Shown here: positions 9,270-20,809 of the stretch, piece after piece
Layout of the letters: each line of letters begins with the position of its first letter
Numbering within the stretch: the first letter of the stretch is position 1
Source of the DNA: Desulfobacterales bacterium
GTDB taxonomy: Bacteria > Desulfobacterota > Desulfobacteria > Desulfobacterales > UBA5852
Direction: 5' to 3'
NCBI GenBank assembly: GCA_030066135.1
Contig: JASJCD010000001.1
Location: 1 to 44,658 of the forward strand
Length of the DNA stretch: 44,658 bases
Notes under the pieces: generated by a model
The model's database searches: none
The model's input: the letters and a program-made list of their open reading frames with translations, nothing else
What the model was told of the DNA's origin: nothing
Program-made: the position numbers and the translations under genes

Positions 9270-9788
9270 CTAATCGCGGTAGAGCAGTTTGGCGGTGATC
9301 CATCCGCCGACGAAGAAAAAGGTAAGGGCCACAAAACCGCTGACGGCAAGTTGGGCCAATCCGCTGAGACCGTGGCCGCTGGGGCACCCCCCGGCCAGGC
9401 GGGCGCCGAAAATCAGAATGGCACCACCGACAAAGGCGGTCAGGTTGCGCCACAGCGGGCGCTCACCAAAGCGCTCGGCCCACATGGTGGGAACAGGCTG
9501 CAATTTAAAGGTGCCCGAAGCCAGCGAGGCGCCCAGGCCTCCCAGAGCTATGCCCACGACAAACAGCACCTGCCAGTTGGGGATCGAATCCGGGCCGAAC
9601 TTGCCGCCTTTGGTGGTGAAATATTCGATACGGCCGGTATCGATCCCGGCCACCGCTTCAATTTTGGCCGCCGTGCGGGCAAAGGTGGTGGACGCTCCGA
9701 AATACTTGCCAGCCACCAGCACCGACAGGGTCAGCAAGACACCAGTCAATGCGCCGGCGATGTACGGGTTCCAGGTATTCGATTGCAT
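9270..9788 (-). CDS. YeeE/YedE family membrane protein (GGCPSGHG-type half)
   Basis: MQSNTWNPYIAGALTGVLLTLSVLVAGKYFGASTTF...LAGGCPSGHGLSGLAQLAVSG... Confidence 0.87.
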   Translation of the reverse strand: MQSNTWNPYIAGALTGVLLTLSVLVAGKYFGASTTFARTAAKIEAVAGIDTGRIEYFTTKGGKFGPDSIPNWQVLFVVGIALGGLGASLASGTFKLQPVPTMWAERFGERPLWRNLTAFVGGAILIFGARLAGGCPSGHGLSGLAQLAVSGFVALTFFFVGGWITAKLLYRD

Positions 9789-10165
9789 AGGGTCTCCTTG
9801 TCTCAATTCGGGTCGGGCAGCGATCCGACCGTTCATGCGATGGGGAAAAGGCCTTTTTTTCAAACGCCAGGCCCATTGTCGCTGCTGGTATCTACTGATC
9901 ACCAGACCGCCAGAAGGTTACAAAAAAAGGAATCCTGGCCTTCCCGCCGGGATAGTGGCGGCACTTCAGGTTTGACAGGTATTTTATTCCTATTCTATCT
10001 TGGTGGTCACGGCCTGTTGGTTGCGCATTCGATCTGAATTCACGCACGGCCTGACCTTATGCATTCCGCCCGACTAAGAATCAATCAAGGCAATCCTGGC
10101 AGGGGTTGGCTAAATTGCCGCGGCCGCACCGTCTGAGGCCGGCATCGGCTGGAAAGGGAATCGCT

Positions 10166-12901
<2,736 letters not shown>

Positions 12902-13049
12902 GCCTCAAAACCGGGTGTCAGGTTTGTAAGGATGCCGCCTAAACCGCGAAATCAGCGGCTATCAAAAGAGGGGCATGCATGCCGGCGAAGGGCTGAACGC
13001 CCGCGCCGGTAGCTGCGCGCCGTTGCCTGCTGTCGGCCGGTCGCATCAT

Positions 13050-13068
13050 CCCGGGCCCCAGGCCCGGG
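13050..13068. repeat. Perfect hairpin CCCGGGCC-CCA-GGCCCGGG downstream of ppdK
   Basis: 8-bp perfect inverted repeat with 3-nt loop; no U tract, so terminator function is uncertain. Confidence 0.5.
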
Positions 13069-13181
13069 AATCCCCCCGAGGGTGGGGAATAAGACGATGC
13101 CTGGGAATCCACCCGGAAATGGGGGCCTTGGATTGAAGCCCTTTGCGAAAGGCCGGCCGTTCGTGTATACTTTCAGTCAAC

Positions 13182-13195
13182 ATATCAGCTGATAT
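13182..13195. promoter_or_regulatory. 14-bp perfect palindrome ATATCAGCTGATAT, possible operator upstream of the nine-gene cluster
   Basis: Perfect dyad in an AT-richer patch about 145 bp upstream of the first cluster ORF. Confidence 0.35.
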
Positions 13196-13340
13196 TTCAT
13201 AATGTTAACTTTCAGGCCCCCCGCCGGAACATACCCACTGACAGCCTTGGCCGGCAACTTGACACATGGGGGCCCGATTCTTATTTCCGGATGTGAGCTT
13301 TGCATGCTCCCGTCCAAGGTTAATACATCCCAGGTTTGAA

Positions 13341-14288
13341 ATGATGAAAACATTGTTCCGATCAGCTGCGTACAGACAAATCGCTGTGACGATCCTGGGC
13401 GTATTCGGCATTGGCCTTCTGATCGGTGCGAACGCCGAGGCCCTCAGTCGAGACGAACGCATCGCTCAGGCCCGCCGGGACTGGCTGGTCGGCCTGGCCA
13501 CCGAAAGGCGGATTGCCGAGGATCTGGCCCGCTATAAATCATCGGACCAGGCCTCGCCGGAAGTCGTCCAGCTTTACGAAACCTATCTGGATCGCGTGCG
13601 GCGCCTTACCGCCGAAAAACGCAAGCTTCTGGATGCCCTCCAGGGCGACCGCAGCAAAGGATCGGCGTCGGCCCATTCGGGCGGTGCTAAAACGAAGTCA
13701 CCTTCTCAGCCCGTATACGATCCCCAGATTCCTGAAGATCAGGAACTTGACGAGATCCGGGCCCTGAATGCGGAACTCGACCGCTCGCTGGCGGCCTTCG
13801 ACGACATGCTCCTGCGAGAAATCGAACAGTCCCGCGTCGAATCCGAGCTCAAAATGCAGAAGTTGGCCCGTGAGGCCGCCCGGGCCGCCAGGTCACTGCG
13901 CGACCAAGGCCAGATGGAGGGCAGCGAAGACACCGAGCAGGGACTGAAAGAAGGCCAGAGCTCCACTGGCAGCGGGAATGAAACCGGAAAAATGGAAGGC
14001 GACCGGCAAGGAGAACAACAGCCGGCCGGGGGGGCCGCGGGCGAGCGTGACGCCGAGGCCAGCCAGAAAGAAAGTGGCCAGGGAACCGATCTGGCCCGCT
14101 CAGAGAACAGGCAAACCAAGGGCACCGCCTCCGGGGAAGCGGGGTCACCGGGCGAAGACGATAACATCAACACCCAGGATGACGATATTGTCGCCCGCCA
14201 GTTGCGGGAAGCTGCCGAAAAGGAAACCGATCCCGAGTTGAAAGAAAAGCTGTGGAAAGAGTACCGCGACTACAAAAAGAGTATTTAG
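13341..14288 (+). CDS. Hypothetical signal-anchored/exported protein with charged low-complexity C-terminal half
   Basis: MMKTLFRSAAYRQIAVTILGVFGIGLLIGANAEALSRDERIAQARRDW...; E/G/Q/S-rich region; co-directional with downstream genes. Confidence 0.7.
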   Translation: MMKTLFRSAAYRQIAVTILGVFGIGLLIGANAEALSRDERIAQARRDWLVGLATERRIAEDLARYKSSDQASPEVVQLYETYLDRVRRLTAEKRKLLDALQGDRSKGSASAHSGGAKTKSPSQPVYDPQIPEDQELDEIRALNAELDRSLAAFDDMLLREIEQSRVESELKMQKLAREAARAARSLRDQGQMEGSEDTEQGLKEGQSSTGSGNETGKMEGDRQGEQQPAGGAAGERDAEASQKESGQGTDLARSENRQTKGTASGEAGSPGEDDNINTQDDDIVARQLREAAEKETDPELKEKLWKEYRDYKKSI

Positions 14289-15562
14289 GGTTTCCCGACG
14301 CCAGTCTTACAGCGAGGACCGGTAAGCGCCAAAATCGACGGCGGCGTCCTGTGTTGGTTTCCCTGCTGGGATGTATATTGGTCACGGCTTTAAGCGGCTG
14401 CGCCAGCCACAGTTACAATGCCCGCAATGTGGAGGCCACCCCGATCCAGATCGCCCAGCAGGAGATTCCCGAAGCGGATCTGCTCGACGTGGGGATCGTC
14501 GTTTTTGAAAGCGCCGAGCTTACCGAGGAAGACATCGAGGACAAGGGCACCAACAACGAAATTCGGCAATCCGAGACCCATTTCATTCCCTGCCACCTGC
14601 GCAATACTCTGCAGCGCAGCGCTCAGTGGGGAGCGGTACGCGTCATACCGGAAGAAAGCAGCACCCATGATGTTCTGCTCACCGGCACCATATTGGAATC
14701 CAACGGCCAGGAACTCGTCATTAAAATCAAGGCCACCGATGCCCGCGGCCGCCTCTGGTACGAGGAGACCTATCGTCAGGAAGCCACCGGGGTCTCCTAT
14801 AAAGACAATATCCCGTGGGAGCAGGATGCCTATCAAAACCTTTATAATACGATTGCCAACGATCTGGCCGACCATCGCAAGAAACTCCCGGCCGGTTCAG
14901 TCGACCGGATCCGTTCGATCGCCAAACTGCAATTTGCCCGGGACTTCGCCCCCGATGCCTACGAAGACTACCTCGTCGAAAATGACGATCAGGAAGTGAC
15001 TTTAAACCGCCTGCCGGCGGACGACGATCCCCAGATGGCCCGCCTGATGACCATCCGCGAGCGTGACCACATGTATATCGACACGCTAAATCAATACTAC
15101 GACGGCTTTTATGCCGGAATGTGGCCGGCCTACGAGAATTGGCGCAAGCTGGATCTGACCGAACGGCTGGCCCGGGAGGAAATCGAAAAATCCGCCATGC
15201 TGCGCAAAGCCGGCGGCGCCATGTTGGTGGCCCTGGCCATTTTGCTGGAAGTGACCCAGTCGGGGGCCGGGAATATGCTTCAGGGCGTGATGGCGGTTTC
15301 CGGCGGGCAGGTGTTCATGAGCGGTATCAACCTCTCCAAGCAAGCGGAAATGCACTCGGCGGCCATCGCGGAGCTGAGCGAATCGTTCGGGGCGGATATG
15401 GAACCGGTCAATCTGGAGCTCAAGGGCCAAACCTATGAACTGACCGGTTCAGCCCAAGAGCAATATCGGCAATGGCGGGCGCTCTTGCGTCAGATCTACC
15501 TGCGGGAAACCGGTTTCGAACCTGTCGCGGACGACGGCCCTGACGTGAGCGTGGCCGATTAA
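14252..15562 (+). CDS. Lipoprotein of unknown function (start may be GTG at 14351)
   Basis: Lipobox-like VLVSLLGCILVTALSGCASHSYNARN; 436-aa ORF; later hydrophobic stretch GGAMLVALAILLEV. Confidence 0.75.
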   Translation: MERVPRLQKEYLGFPDASLTARTGKRQNRRRRPVLVSLLGCILVTALSGCASHSYNARNVEATPIQIAQQEIPEADLLDVGIVVFESAELTEEDIEDKGTNNEIRQSETHFIPCHLRNTLQRSAQWGAVRVIPEESSTHDVLLTGTILESNGQELVIKIKATDARGRLWYEETYRQEATGVSYKDNIPWEQDAYQNLYNTIANDLADHRKKLPAGSVDRIRSIAKLQFARDFAPDAYEDYLVENDDQEVTLNRLPADDDPQMARLMTIRERDHMYIDTLNQYYDGFYAGMWPAYENWRKLDLTERLAREEIEKSAMLRKAGGAMLVALAILLEVTQSGAGNMLQGVMAVSGGQVFMSGINLSKQAEMHSAAIAELSESFGADMEPVNLELKGQTYELTGSAQEQYRQWRALLRQIYLRETGFEPVADDGPDVSVAD

Positions 15563-15634
15563 AACCGTGGACGCCATCACTGTTTCAGGCCGCCTTTCGG
15601 CCGCTGCCCGCTGCTGAGTGCCCAGGTCGGACCT

Positions 15635-18046
15635 ATGCCGCCTCCAATCCCTTCATCCATTCGTCCACAACAGATTCTCGGCGATCGTTTCGAGCTGCTC
15701 GCGCTTCTGGGCCGGGGGGGCATGGGGGAGGTCTGGCTCACACGGGATCTCGAATTGGAGGTCCGCATTGCGCTGAAACTTTTGCATCCGCGTCTGGCCG
15801 CCGCCGAGGGCGCAGTTGCGTTCATGAAAAACGAATGCCGGGCCGCCCGCCGTCTGACCCACCCCAATATCGTACGTGTCTACGATTTCCACCAGCAGGA
15901 CGATCTGGCGTTCATTTCCATGGAGTGGATCGAGGGTCCCACCTTTGATCGCTGGATGCTTTCTGACGGAACCGATCAGTTGCAACCGGTCCGCGTGCTG
16001 GGCACGGTGGCCGATGCCCTGGACCATATCCATGGGCAGGGGCTGGTGCATCGCGATGTCAAGGCCCGCAACATCCTGATGACCCCGCACGGGCAGCCGA
16101 AATTGACCGATTTTGGCATTGTCGGTCTATGGCGTTTCCAGGAGGACATGCTGAACATCCAGACCGGAGGATCCGCCGCGGGCATGAGCCCCCAGCAGCG
16201 CGAAGGCCACCCTCCGGATCCGGCCGACGATATCTATGCTCTGGGGGTACTGCTGCAGGTGACGCTGGCCGGTGGCCCCAACCCGGCTGTCACCCTGGAC
16301 CTCCCCGGGTCTGACGAAACCGTGGTTCCCGAGATAGAGACGCCCGCGCCTTCAGCCGCCTGGAACACTGGCGCACTGCTGCAGTTGGCCGCCCAGATGC
16401 AGGCGTCTTCCCGCCGCGCGCGCCCCGCCAGCATGACCGTTGTCCGGGATACCATCGATACCGCTCTTGCCGCTGCGGCTGAGAGCACCATGCCGCCGAA
16501 TGCCGACGTCCACCCGCTGGTTGACGACCGGACGTCAAGGACTGCCGACCATGTCGCGCCGCAATCGTACACGCCCGGTAAAGACATCTCAGCCCCGCCC
16601 TCACGGCGGCCGCCCCCATACTGGGGACTGGGCCTGGTCATGGCGGCCGTGGGGTTGATGGCCGCCGGTATCTGGCTCATCACCGTACTGGCCCCCAAGC
16701 CGCCGGTCGCCACGACGCCGGCGGCGTCCCCCGGGCCGGCAGCGGTTGCACCGCCGGCACCATCCGCAGGCCCCGACGGCGGAACCCGTCTGACACGCGC
16801 CCCCCAGGAAACGGCGCCGGGACCGGATCTCATTACGGCCGAAAAGAGCATGGCCCTCTGGCTGCGCCTCAACGAACAGCTCAAAGAGGCACATGCGGCA
16901 GACTGGGCGGCGGAACGGCTCGAACAAATTGAAACGCGCGCGCAAGCCGCCGATGCCGCCATGATGGCCCGCGACTATACCGGGGCCGCGGAAACCTATG
17001 GCGCCGCCGTCGCGGAAGGCGAAGCCCTGCTGGCCGAACGCGAGACCCGGTATGCGGCCGCAATGCAGGCCGGCGCGGAGGCCCTGCAGGCGGAGCGGCC
17101 TGCCAAGGCCCGCGATCATTTTTCATGGGCCCTCAGGATAAAGCCGGGCGATGCCGCTGCCAGCCAGGGTCTAGCGGCCGCCGATATACTTACAAAGGTC
17201 ATGGTGCAGATGGACGCCGGGCGCTCCCATGAAAGGGAGGGGCGCTACGAGCTGGCGCTGGCGGACTATGAGGCCGTGCTCGCGATCGACGGCGATTTTA
17301 TCCCGGCCCGGGAAGCCGTGGACCGCCTGCGGGAACAGATCGCCGCAACCCAGTATAATCGTCTGGTGGCCGATGGCCTGAGTGCCTATCACCAGAACCG
17401 GCTGAATGAGGCCCGCGGCCACATCAAGGAGGCCTTGCTCTATCGGCCAGGCGGCCATGAAGCCCGTGAAGCGTTGCGGCAAATCGACACGGCGGCGCGC
17501 AATCAGCGCATTGCACGCCTGCGGCAGAGAGGAAACAACGCCGAAAACAGGGAACAGTGGGATCAGGCCCTGAAAGCCTATGAAAATGCACTCGCCATCG
17601 ATCCGGCCCTCCAATTCGCCCGCGATGGTGCCGTGCGCAGTCGCGAGCGCATCCGCCTCGACAAGCGCCTGCGCTATTATCTCGACAATCCGGAGGTTCT
17701 GGCATCCGATCGTTATCTGCAGGAAGCGCGTCAGCTGCTGACGGCGATCGCGGCGCTGGAACCGCGCGGTCCCCGTCTGTCCGGGGAGATCCAAACCCTG
17801 GAAGCCCGAATCAAGGCCGCCCAGACCATCGTCCCCGTAACGCTGCTTTCGGACGGTCTGACAGAAGTGGCTGTGCTGCGTGTGGCCCGTCTGGGTCGCA
17901 TCACCCGCCGGACCCTTGATCTGCGCCCGGGCATCTATACCGTCGTCGGGGCGCGCAACGGTTACAAAGATGTCCGCCAAACCATCCGTGTTGAAGCGGA
18001 TCAGCAGGCCTTGCAGGTGTCGATCGCATGCAAAGAAAAGATCTGA
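15635..18046 (+). CDS. Transmembrane Ser/Thr protein kinase with TPR-like repeats and PEGA-like C-terminus
   Basis: FELLALLGRGGMGEVWLTRD, LVHRDVKARNIL, KLTDFGIVG; TM WGLGLVMAAVGLMAAGIWLITVL; repeats such as GRYELALADYEAVLAIDGDFIPAREAVDRL. Confidence 0.9.
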   Translation: MPPPIPSSIRPQQILGDRFELLALLGRGGMGEVWLTRDLELEVRIALKLLHPRLAAAEGAVAFMKNECRAARRLTHPNIVRVYDFHQQDDLAFISMEWIEGPTFDRWMLSDGTDQLQPVRVLGTVADALDHIHGQGLVHRDVKARNILMTPHGQPKLTDFGIVGLWRFQEDMLNIQTGGSAAGMSPQQREGHPPDPADDIYALGVLLQVTLAGGPNPAVTLDLPGSDETVVPEIETPAPSAAWNTGALLQLAAQMQASSRRARPASMTVVRDTIDTALAAAAESTMPPNADVHPLVDDRTSRTADHVAPQSYTPGKDISAPPSRRPPPYWGLGLVMAAVGLMAAGIWLITVLAPKPPVATTPAASPGPAAVAPPAPSAGPDGGTRLTRAPQETAPGPDLITAEKSMALWLRLNEQLKEAHAADWAAERLEQIETRAQAADAAMMARDYTGAAETYGAAVAEGEALLAERETRYAAAMQAGAEALQAERPAKARDHFSWALRIKPGDAAASQGLAAADILTKVMVQMDAGRSHEREGRYELALADYEAVLAIDGDFIPAREAVDRLREQIAATQYNRLVADGLSAYHQNRLNEARGHIKEALLYRPGGHEAREALRQIDTAARNQRIARLRQRGNNAENREQWDQALKAYENALAIDPALQFARDGAVRSRERIRLDKRLRYYLDNPEVLASDRYLQEARQLLTAIAALEPRGPRLSGEIQTLEARIKAAQTIVPVTLLSDGLTEVAVLRVARLGRITRRTLDLRPGIYTVVGARNGYKDVRQTIRVEADQQALQVSIACKEKI

Positions 18047-20178
18047 ATAATACCACCCGCCCCGATGAAACCACGCCGCCGGATGTCGTCGGCGCGACGA
18101 CTGTCAAACCGGTCGCTTTCGAACCCCGCGGCGCAAAATCCTCTTCCGGTCAGGATCGACGCGGCCGGCTTTGGCTGGCTGCCCTGGGCCTGCCGGCCGT
18201 TGTATTGGCCGTCCTGGCCTGGTTTGTCTTTACCGCCCGCCAACTCGAGCTCGACATTGTGCCAGCGCCTGAAAAACTAACGATCCAGGGCGGTCTCCTG
18301 ACACCCCGCGTGGGCAAAGCCTACCTGCTGCGACCCGGAAACTATCGCCTGCATGCTGTTCGCGCCGGCTACCACGACCTTGAAACCGACTTCCAGATCG
18401 GTGCGGACAAGCATCAGACCCTCAAGTTCACCATGGAAAAGCTGCCGGGCGTGATTCACCTGACCACGCACCGGGAAGGCCAGCCAGCCGAAGCCGTGAA
18501 CGGCGCCGCTGTCGAAGTCGACGGCGATATTCTCGGCCAGAGCCCGCTGGTGGCGGTCGAGGTGCCCGCGGGCCGCCATACGCTCCGCCTGCAGGCGCCG
18601 CTCTACAAACCGCGGCAGGCGCATATCGATGTGGCGGGAGAGGGCCAGAAGCAGACGTTCGCCTTCGGGCTGGAGCCCAACTGGGCTGATGTCAGTTTCG
18701 AGACCAACCCGCCCGGCGCCTGGATTCAATTGGCTGGCCGCCGTCTGGGTCAGACCCCTCTGACGGCACCCCTGGAAGCCGGCCACCATCAGGTGCAAAT
18801 CCGCCGGGAAGGCTACAAACCGGCCTCCACGCGCATTCATGTGATCGCCGGCCAGGCCCTGGCGGTTCCGCCCCTAGCGCTTGAAAAGGTCGCAGGACGC
18901 CTGTTCGTCACCTCCCGCCCCACGGGGGCCAACGTCACGGTTGGCGACCGTTTCTATGGGCAGACTCCCATCGACCTCGCCCTGCCGGCGGATCAGGAAT
19001 ACGTGGTGCGCATTTCCGAACCAGGCTACAAAACGGCCGCGCACCGCGTGCGGGTGGCCAGCGGTGGCAAAGCCTCTGTGGCGGCCGATCTGGTGCCGCG
19101 CCGCGGGAGGATTCGCTTCAAGGTGTCCCCACCGGAAGCCCGATTGCTGGTAAATGGCCAGCCATACGGCCGGGTGCCGGCGTCGCTGGATCTCCTGGCC
19201 GTCCGCCATCAGATCCAGATCGTCAGGGAAGGCTACCGCGACTACCGCACCCAGATTACCCCCCGCCCAGGTTACACTCTGGAGCTCAATGTCAAACTCA
19301 AGCGCCCCTATGAAACCGACGTCCCCGGCATCATCCAGGCCCCCAACGGCTACCGTCTTAAGCTGATCCAACCGGCGGCGGCAACTTTCCGCATGGGGTC
19401 ATCGCGCCGCGAGCAGGGCCGCCGGGCCAATGAAACCCTGCGTGATGTCAGCCTGCGCCACCCGTTTTACATGGGCCTGAAAGAGGTCACCAACGGCCAG
19501 TTTCGAGAATTTCAGGCGGCCCACGACGCCGGCATCTTCAAAAACTATAGTTTGAACCGCAACGAACAGCCCGCGACCCGGATCACATGGCAGCAGGCCG
19601 CCGCCTTCTGCAACTGGTTAAGCCAGCGGGAGGGGCTGCCCCCGGCCTATGTTTCCCAAAGAGGAGGCGGGTTGAAACCGGCGATCCCCCTGAACCATGG
19701 CTACCGCCTGCCGACCGAGGCCGAATGGGCTTTCTGTGCCCGTGTGGATGCATCCGGAAGTGTGGTCAAATACCCCTGGGGGAACAAATTCCCGCCGAAG
19801 GACCGAACCGCGAACCTGGCCGATCAGTCCGCCCAGACGATCCTGCAGCTGTTTCTGCAAAACTACAAAGACGGGCATCCGGTGGCCGCCCCGCCGGGCA
19901 GTCTGAAGCCTAATCACCTGGGTCTGTTCGATATGGGGGGCAACGTCTCGGAATGGTGCCACGACTATTACATGATCTATCCCTATACCCAAGGCCGGGT
20001 GGTCACCGATCCGACCGGTCCGGCAACCGGACGCCACCACGTCATCCGGGGGGGAAGCTGGAAGCAGGCCTCAATCCAGACCCTGCGCGCCGCCCACCGC
20101 GATTATCAGGAGAAGAAGCGCCTGGATCTGGGATTCCGTATCGGCCGCTATGTCGCGCCAAACAAGGAGACAGACTGA
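18028..20178 (+). CDS. PEGA-repeat protein with C-terminal SUMF1/formylglycine-generating-enzyme-like domain
   Basis: N-terminal TM; repeated PEGA-like units (PPGAWIQLAGRRLGQTPLTAPLEAGHHQVQIRREGYKP; RPTGANVTVGDRFYGQTPIDLALPADQEYVVRISEPGYKT); C-term GYRLPTEAEWAFCAR, GLFDMGGNVSEWCHDYY, HVIRGGSW. Confidence 0.9.
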   Translation: MQRKDLNNTTRPDETTPPDVVGATTVKPVAFEPRGAKSSSGQDRRGRLWLAALGLPAVVLAVLAWFVFTARQLELDIVPAPEKLTIQGGLLTPRVGKAYLLRPGNYRLHAVRAGYHDLETDFQIGADKHQTLKFTMEKLPGVIHLTTHREGQPAEAVNGAAVEVDGDILGQSPLVAVEVPAGRHTLRLQAPLYKPRQAHIDVAGEGQKQTFAFGLEPNWADVSFETNPPGAWIQLAGRRLGQTPLTAPLEAGHHQVQIRREGYKPASTRIHVIAGQALAVPPLALEKVAGRLFVTSRPTGANVTVGDRFYGQTPIDLALPADQEYVVRISEPGYKTAAHRVRVASGGKASVAADLVPRRGRIRFKVSPPEARLLVNGQPYGRVPASLDLLAVRHQIQIVREGYRDYRTQITPRPGYTLELNVKLKRPYETDVPGIIQAPNGYRLKLIQPAAATFRMGSSRREQGRRANETLRDVSLRHPFYMGLKEVTNGQFREFQAAHDAGIFKNYSLNRNEQPATRITWQQAAAFCNWLSQREGLPPAYVSQRGGGLKPAIPLNHGYRLPTEAEWAFCARVDASGSVVKYPWGNKFPPKDRTANLADQSAQTILQLFLQNYKDGHPVAAPPGSLKPNHLGLFDMGGNVSEWCHDYYMIYPYTQGRVVTDPTGPATGRHHVIRGGSWKQASIQTLRAAHRDYQEKKRLDLGFRIGRYVAPNKETD

Positions 20179-20480
20179 TGCCGGCGGCCGCCAGAGGATG
20201 GGGGGTCGGCCTGTTGCTGGTGGTCTGGCTGCTGGCGGCTCATCCGGCCGGGGCTGAGAACGATGCCGCCGTCTCGCCTTCCCCGCCCCCCCGCCAGTCA
20301 GCGGAAAGTAACGAAGACCGTCCGGAAAACGCCGCGTCCGAATCATCTGCGGAGGCACAAGCCCGGCCGGCCGCCAAAGCGCCGGACCGGTCCCCGGCGA
20401 CGCCGCGCAACCGCAAGCCTTTCCAGCCCTCGGAGGAAATCCACGTGGACAAAGCGGTGGATTTCCCGGCGGACATATGA
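20178..20480 (+). CDS. Small secreted protein (100 aa), Pro/Ala-rich, C-terminal FQPSEEIHVDKAVDFPADI
   Basis: TGATG overlap with the upstream stop; signal peptide MPAAARGWGVGLLLVVWLLAAHPAGAEN. Confidence 0.65.
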   Translation: MPAAARGWGVGLLLVVWLLAAHPAGAENDAAVSPSPPPRQSAESNEDRPENAASESSAEAQARPAAKAPDRSPATPRNRKPFQPSEEIHVDKAVDFPADI

Positions 20481-20484
20481 CACT

Positions 20485-20753
20485 AGAAACTATCTCAAAA
20501 TTAAGATTAGGGTTCCTGGACGGCGTGCGACGGCGATAAAGCGGAGCATACACGCAAGTATGTATGCAGGCTCGTAGGGCAGAGACCCTGCGATTCTGAT
20601 CAAAGCCGGCTCACGATGCACCGTTTTTTTGTAGATCAAGATGCTGAATCCCGCATCGCGGGGACTCACCGCCATGAATAAAAACCAGTGAGGAATCCAG
20701 CAAAGCGGAAAACGCTGCCCGGGGCACTTGGATTATTTTTGAGATAGGTTTTT
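20485..20753. mobile_element. MITE-like non-autonomous element or repeat with imperfect terminal inverted repeats
   Basis: Left end AAACTATCTCAAAATTAA (20487-) is inverted relative to right end ATTATTTTTGAGATAGGTTT (-20752); ~270 bp, no plausible ORF, internal hairpin GCATAC...GTATGC. Confidence 0.55.
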
Positions 20754-20809
20754 ATCGGGGGCGTATCCGGCCCCCGGCAACCATCATCAACCCCTTTGCG
20801 GATACGCCG

